DNA from: Usnea hakonensis
Taxonomy: Eukaryota; Ascomycota; Lecanoromycetes; Lecanorales; Parmeliaceae
Reading direction: 5' to 3'
Assembly: GCA_013423325.1 (NCBI GenBank)
Contig: BLJB01000155.1
Coordinates: forward strand, 1-64,000
Length of the DNA stretch: 64,000 nt
The notes below the pieces were generated by a model. It was given only the letters and a program-made list of their open reading frames with translations. It was not told the origin of the DNA and ran no database searches. Shown piece by piece: positions 61,401-64,000 of the stretch. Numbering within the stretch: position 1 is the stretch's first letter; each line of letters starts with the position of its first letter. The translations under genes were made by a program, and so were the position numbers.

Positions 61401-61533
61401 GGCTCTCGTTCTCCTGTTGCAAAGCCACGGTGGATGGTGATAATATCGCGCCTGAGCTCTGTGAAAAGCCAATTGCTTGACTCGAGGATGTGTTCGGTCC
61501 ATCGGGCAACGGATGTGCATGTGTGGAATGCAT
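58408..61533 (-). CDS. Large coiled-coil protein with C-terminal membrane segment, unrecognised
   Basis: Single-exon frame of 1041 aa. The N-terminal 220 residues are Ser/Pro-rich. A coiled coil spans roughly residues 220-345 (YIEHLESQLASVNAKLDSLM, then LRQDLSAWEKQFAARVKEER, ENDMEVKDARIAELEWAIES). A long disordered Ser/Pro/Glu-rich middle follows, then an Arg-flanked hydrophobic patch (GGMGWWLLGLVYGTRWRKRK) and a likely transmembrane helix at about residue 910-925 (LWFQFSLAIVLAVGMAIKHG), leaving a C-terminal tail of about 110 residues rich in Pro and His and ending LGPADFEALC. A tail-proximal helix plus coiled coil suits a protein of the ER or nuclear envelope that tethers something, but this is inference only. 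I recognise no named family. An in-frame upstream exon cannot be excluded. Confidence 0.7.
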   Translation of the reverse strand: MHSTHAHPLPDGPNTSSSQAIGFSQSSGAILSPSTVALQQENESLSHHTRRLQLRNAGFRGAFFPTRRISPLFATSSNPNPVESLSRQVSLENSSMSAEKRSMYGEELPPSPVNILQEIQRSTRKKRSSPRPGFGAIFQDNTQTQEVNGANERSWYQEGSRNCSPAASVATPIHMTKLREVSGNQKTPPPPPLSSPLTKQVKGRSVRRINPRSASSEASKYIEHLESQLASVNAKLDSLMSPNTNKLRSAKLRALTVDNRNLRQDLSAWEKQFAARVKEERDQLLAVETELKIRLRTLENDMEVKDARIAELEWAIESMRVKVGDAEGLEEANVGLEKRIETLTTLLGQSSNTLDMCSAATSPVRADPIKRTPRPKSMLPKIPSPSGGARLSLSTVSESAFWPPSNIGSTPSVVESPEDAVLDGIGQDSQSLTYDEGMQSPDFRRQSRQSGCFESRSRTSKSFCSAPSSASRPTSFRSSGSFGPSPWGLPHLAEVDVRSANKQRKMRKFPSGSVSLRPLILPAATVVPSLPASAPIYPSIEATARRDISELSLDPTTSFLSTHVDSPPVTTPDQAMRQRSTSWAQEQTLKALEGRFVDVEHLENTEASPPIMQTIEETRFGFRKVSSEDHKRRSRPRSLQKELEQAEIEQAGQTDGLISPEPFGHGLIPVDMDARPEESPESGQVMIGFDLTPSKAPSSAALSRRARLLIKSIESEDTPKREETPALPACASSPPVKAVPSTTLTTRHAFGIFSRLTNLISHTKQDPFILARRLLSNAWVQGSKRLGGMGWWLLGLVYGTRWRKRKRTADSGIVEPTTIQDFDWPHFTAEASRSRSAEYYLRDYGACHQSKEPWLSPPYASAQPPPLLSNTLPPPTTRPTPRNEPHLFPCSDCVEPSSRRTLRLWFQFSLAIVLAVGMAIKHGPASLLYEPPDPDPRLPTHAHEPLPQARPPYPKPQPQEREPLLQAHPSRPRHPHHQHQRNSDNIGDAPPVAERADIHIPSSPPSRIYTVQSSSFNDMDSGYGSITFAETLGPADFEALC

Positions 61534-62283
61534 ATTCGTATATTTCTGTCCTCCATTCCTTGACTTTAACAGTCACTCGTAACGCGATTTCACGAAGCTT
61601 CGAGGCAATGCATAGTATCCTCTAAAAGCTAGAAGGCGGACTGGGTGCTGTGGTATTCATAAGGATTGAACCTCTGCCAGACGAGGCTTTCGCATGCTGA
61701 GGCGGCCGATTGAGTGACGGCCACATTTGCTATGTGTTGAGCGTTGTTTGTTTCGTTTCAGAATTTAGGGGAAACTCGATAGTGGGGGCCCGATCCACTG
61801 CCAAGAACTCTAGCCCTCTCTAAGAATTGGCAATGGCCTGCCCGTCATACATAGACGCGGCAAAAAATGGGATGACGATTATTTGAATATTTCTTTGTGT
61901 ATAGGGACAGGATTTTTATCTATGGATAAGATTGTGGATCCAAGGGAAGCTGTATGAAGATGTATTGGTGGAGCAAATGCTAATTACTTTGAACGAGTGT
62001 TTGATTGATACTGATTGCTCATCGAATACCCTGTTGCAATATCGAGGGTTGTTATGTCTCGTGCGAGTGGCCTCCCCTCTTTGCTTTTCCCTGAAAATAA
62101 ACCAGAGATCTCCGTCATTCGAACCGAGAACAGTGACGCAGACTACTTACTATTCGGGCTGAACTACTCTGTTGAGATTTTGGTCGACGATACGGACTAT
62201 TTGCAAATTAGGACTACAATTCTAGATCCATCCACTCCACAATGACGCCGTCGCCCGCGCAGGTAGAGCGACTTTTGTCCGGA
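61534..62283. other. Intergenic region, no feature seen
   Basis: About 750 bp between two minus-strand genes; chance frames up to about 76 codons on the + strand. Confidence 0.5.
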
Positions 62284-63640
62284 TCATGCCTCCCCCTTGG
62301 GCAGAATCCAAATTTCCCCATGAGAGACAACGGAAGAAAATTTTGAATCAGAGAAATGGAACCCCTCCTTGTGAGCAGGATAGCGCGTCACAGGCGAGTG
62401 AGAGTACTTCTCCCATGAAAGTTCGACGATATCTTTCGAGGAGCCAGAGAGCCAATTACTGAAGCGTGGGTGGCGCAGGTTTGCGGAGAGCGGGCGCAGA
62501 AGTGGGAGACATGCACACAGGATGCCAGTGCACGGCTCCACCGAGGCCCAAAGGACGGGGCCAGCGTTGACGTCTGGGGAGATGGTTTAGAATTGTGGGG
62601 CCATTGAAGGAAGAAGGAAAGGAGGGCTGGTTCGTAAAATTTGGAAGATGGAGGAGAGAGCTTTGGATAGAAGAACTTACATGTGGGATCGTAGCCGTGG
62701 TATATTGTCATGGCGATTGAGTAATGGAGTCGAGTGGCACTTGCGGCAAGACAGCTGAATGGGGAATCTTATCAGAGCCACTGTCTCCTGCAGGGACGCG
62801 ATTGAACATATGAAGGAAGGACTTACAAGATTCCCACGCCGAAAATACATGATACGCCAATCTTCTGCTTCATCGTCATCTGCAGGCCCCAAACTAAAGG
62901 CATGGGCAATGCCAACAAAATGATATCGGTGGCACTATTTAACGACGCAGTCACAACACGCCCGGCCATGGCATGCGGACACTTGCCTGGGATAGCGGGA
63001 TTCCAAAAAGACTGGACGGGAATGCAAGGGAAGACGGCGCTGAAGAAGGAGCCCCAGGTCCAGAGTGCAAGAAAGACGTGGGTGGCGTAAAGGCAGTAGC
63101 GGAAGCGAGGGGACGTCTGGTCGAAGATGCGGCCGAAGAGCAATAGTGTGGACAGCTTAACCATGTAGGTACAAATGGTCCAGGTGATTTCGATGGCGTA
63201 TTGCATTTTCTGAATCCTCTGGAGGGCCTGAGGACCCATTTGTATTACTTTGACGACGTGGTCTCCCATACCGAATCGAGCGCCTGGCAAGAACGAAGCC
63301 GTCAGTGGCAGCATCTTGGCATTATATCCTTTCGATGGAGAGTCTCACATAGGCCGACTTCTACACAAAGCACGTATACGCACAGCTACACCCCAATTTA
63401 GCAGGCAATAGCTAGAGAAGGCACGGGTTCCGAGGGAGATTTTACCAAAGCGGTAACAACTACAAAGTCATCTGCTTTCCATGGTGCTCGCTCAAGTCTC
63501 CGAGAGTATAGACGCAGAAGTACGACAATGGTGGAAAGAATCGGCAAAGCGATATTCACTGCAATTATATGGGATGAGCTGCTCTGATTGATATGGGCGA
63601 GCTGATACTGGAGCTCGGCTTTGGGGATCACGGCAGCCAT
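62284..63640 (-). CDS. Fungal rhodopsin-domain integral membrane protein (PTH11/SAT4-like)
   Basis: Seven-helix membrane protein of the large fungal family related to the PTH11 receptor. Proposed exons: 63640-63446, 63385-63349, 63283-62827, 62754-62681, 62573-62284 (1053 nt, 350 aa); introns of 60, 65, 72 and 107 nt. Landmarks: first helix HIIAVNIALPILSTIVVLLR followed by LYSRRLERAPWKADDF; ARFGMGDHV; YMVKLSTLLLFGRIF; helix with FPCIPVQSFWNP; SATDIILLALPMPLVWGLQM; after introns CLAASATRLHYSIAM and WASVEPCTGILCACLPLLRP, which is the typical last-helix signature. There is no CFEM domain at the N-terminus. Exon 2 (37 nt) is the least certain; its splice sites were chosen because they keep phase and a helix. 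A sensing role is possible, ligand unknown. Confidence 0.8.
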
Positions 63641-64000
63641 AATGCATCAATCAACGGAGTTGAAAATCTTTGAGCTGAAAGAACAATGGGAAAGATAGTA
63701 CGTATTCCCCATTTCAATCAGGGGTGGGCAGATGGTGAGGTCTATATCTTTAACTTCACCCAGATGAAAGGCTTGGGGATTTGCAACACTCCTACGGAAG
63801 GCTTGGACGACGGCACGAGTGCTGGGCAGAGGACTCATCAGTGAGTAGATCCAAAAGCAGGTTGTACAATTTGAGAACCGGAACTTTGAGGGTCAAAGCA
63901 TTTAAATTCTCCGACATGGACGTTCGGCCGGTCCATCCAAAGTCCATAATTGGTGCGCTTCTAGCATGCCCTTAGTGCTCTATCAGACAAGATTGCGGCG
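63641..64000. other. Upstream flank of the rhodopsin-domain gene, no feature seen
   Basis: 360 bp to the window edge with no supportable gene; it probably contains the promoter of the rhodopsin-domain gene. Confidence 0.4.

Overview
This 64 kb window is nuclear DNA of a filamentous ascomycete fungus (Pezizomycotina). The evidence is many short spliceosomal introns (about 46-90 nt, a few longer), fungal housekeeping genes, secreted and membrane protein families typical of filamentous fungi, and retrotransposons decayed by C-to-T mutation that looks like repeat-induced point mutation (RIP). A dothideomycete is plausible but is only inference. Exon structures were built by eye from splice signals, reading phase and remembered protein families; no search was run.

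Layout. 1-7331 is a nested, dead retrotransposon cluster: the 3' part of a Ty3/gypsy chromovirus-type element ending in an LTR (about 3820-4147), which abuts the interior of a Ty1/copia element whose own 3' LTR (about 7037-7331) stops roughly 126 bp before the COX4 start codon. From there the window is mostly genic: COX4 (7458-8922,+), PRP8 (16717-9331,-), RPL34 (17058-17636,+), two unrecognised proteins (18763-19734,- and 20180-22063,-), a secreted polyamine oxidase with eight introns (24585-22612,-), a gene-poor stretch, a Myb/SANT-like protein (29462-28211,-), a second gene-poor stretch, a KDEL-receptor family protein (33701-32618,-) divergent from a DUF1772 membrane protein (34225-34805,+), a disordered protein with 41-residue repeats (35988-36800,+) convergent with DOM34/Pelota (38050-36842,-), a Bys1-like small secreted protein (40310-40918,+), a secreted unknown (42899-41850,-), CTP synthase (46136-43925,-), an aldehyde dehydrogenase (50172-48534,-), a divergent pair of apparent paralogues of unknown function (51327-50584,- and 52225-52854,+), a secreted GH5 exo-beta-1,3-glucanase (56187-57515,+), a large coiled-coil protein with a C-terminal membrane segment (61533-58408,-) and a PTH11-like rhodopsin-domain protein (63640-62284,-).

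There is no obvious biosynthetic cluster. Housekeeping functions (respiration, splicing, translation, ribosome rescue, CTP synthesis, ER retrieval) are interspersed with secreted and membrane proteins. The most interesting observations are very small 5' exons in CTP synthase (10 nt) and RPL34 (14 nt), a GC-AG intron in the polyamine oxidase, a 14-bp palindrome-containing motif shared by the DOM34 and CTP synthase promoters, the divergent paralogue pair, and a retrotransposon LTR pressed against COX4.
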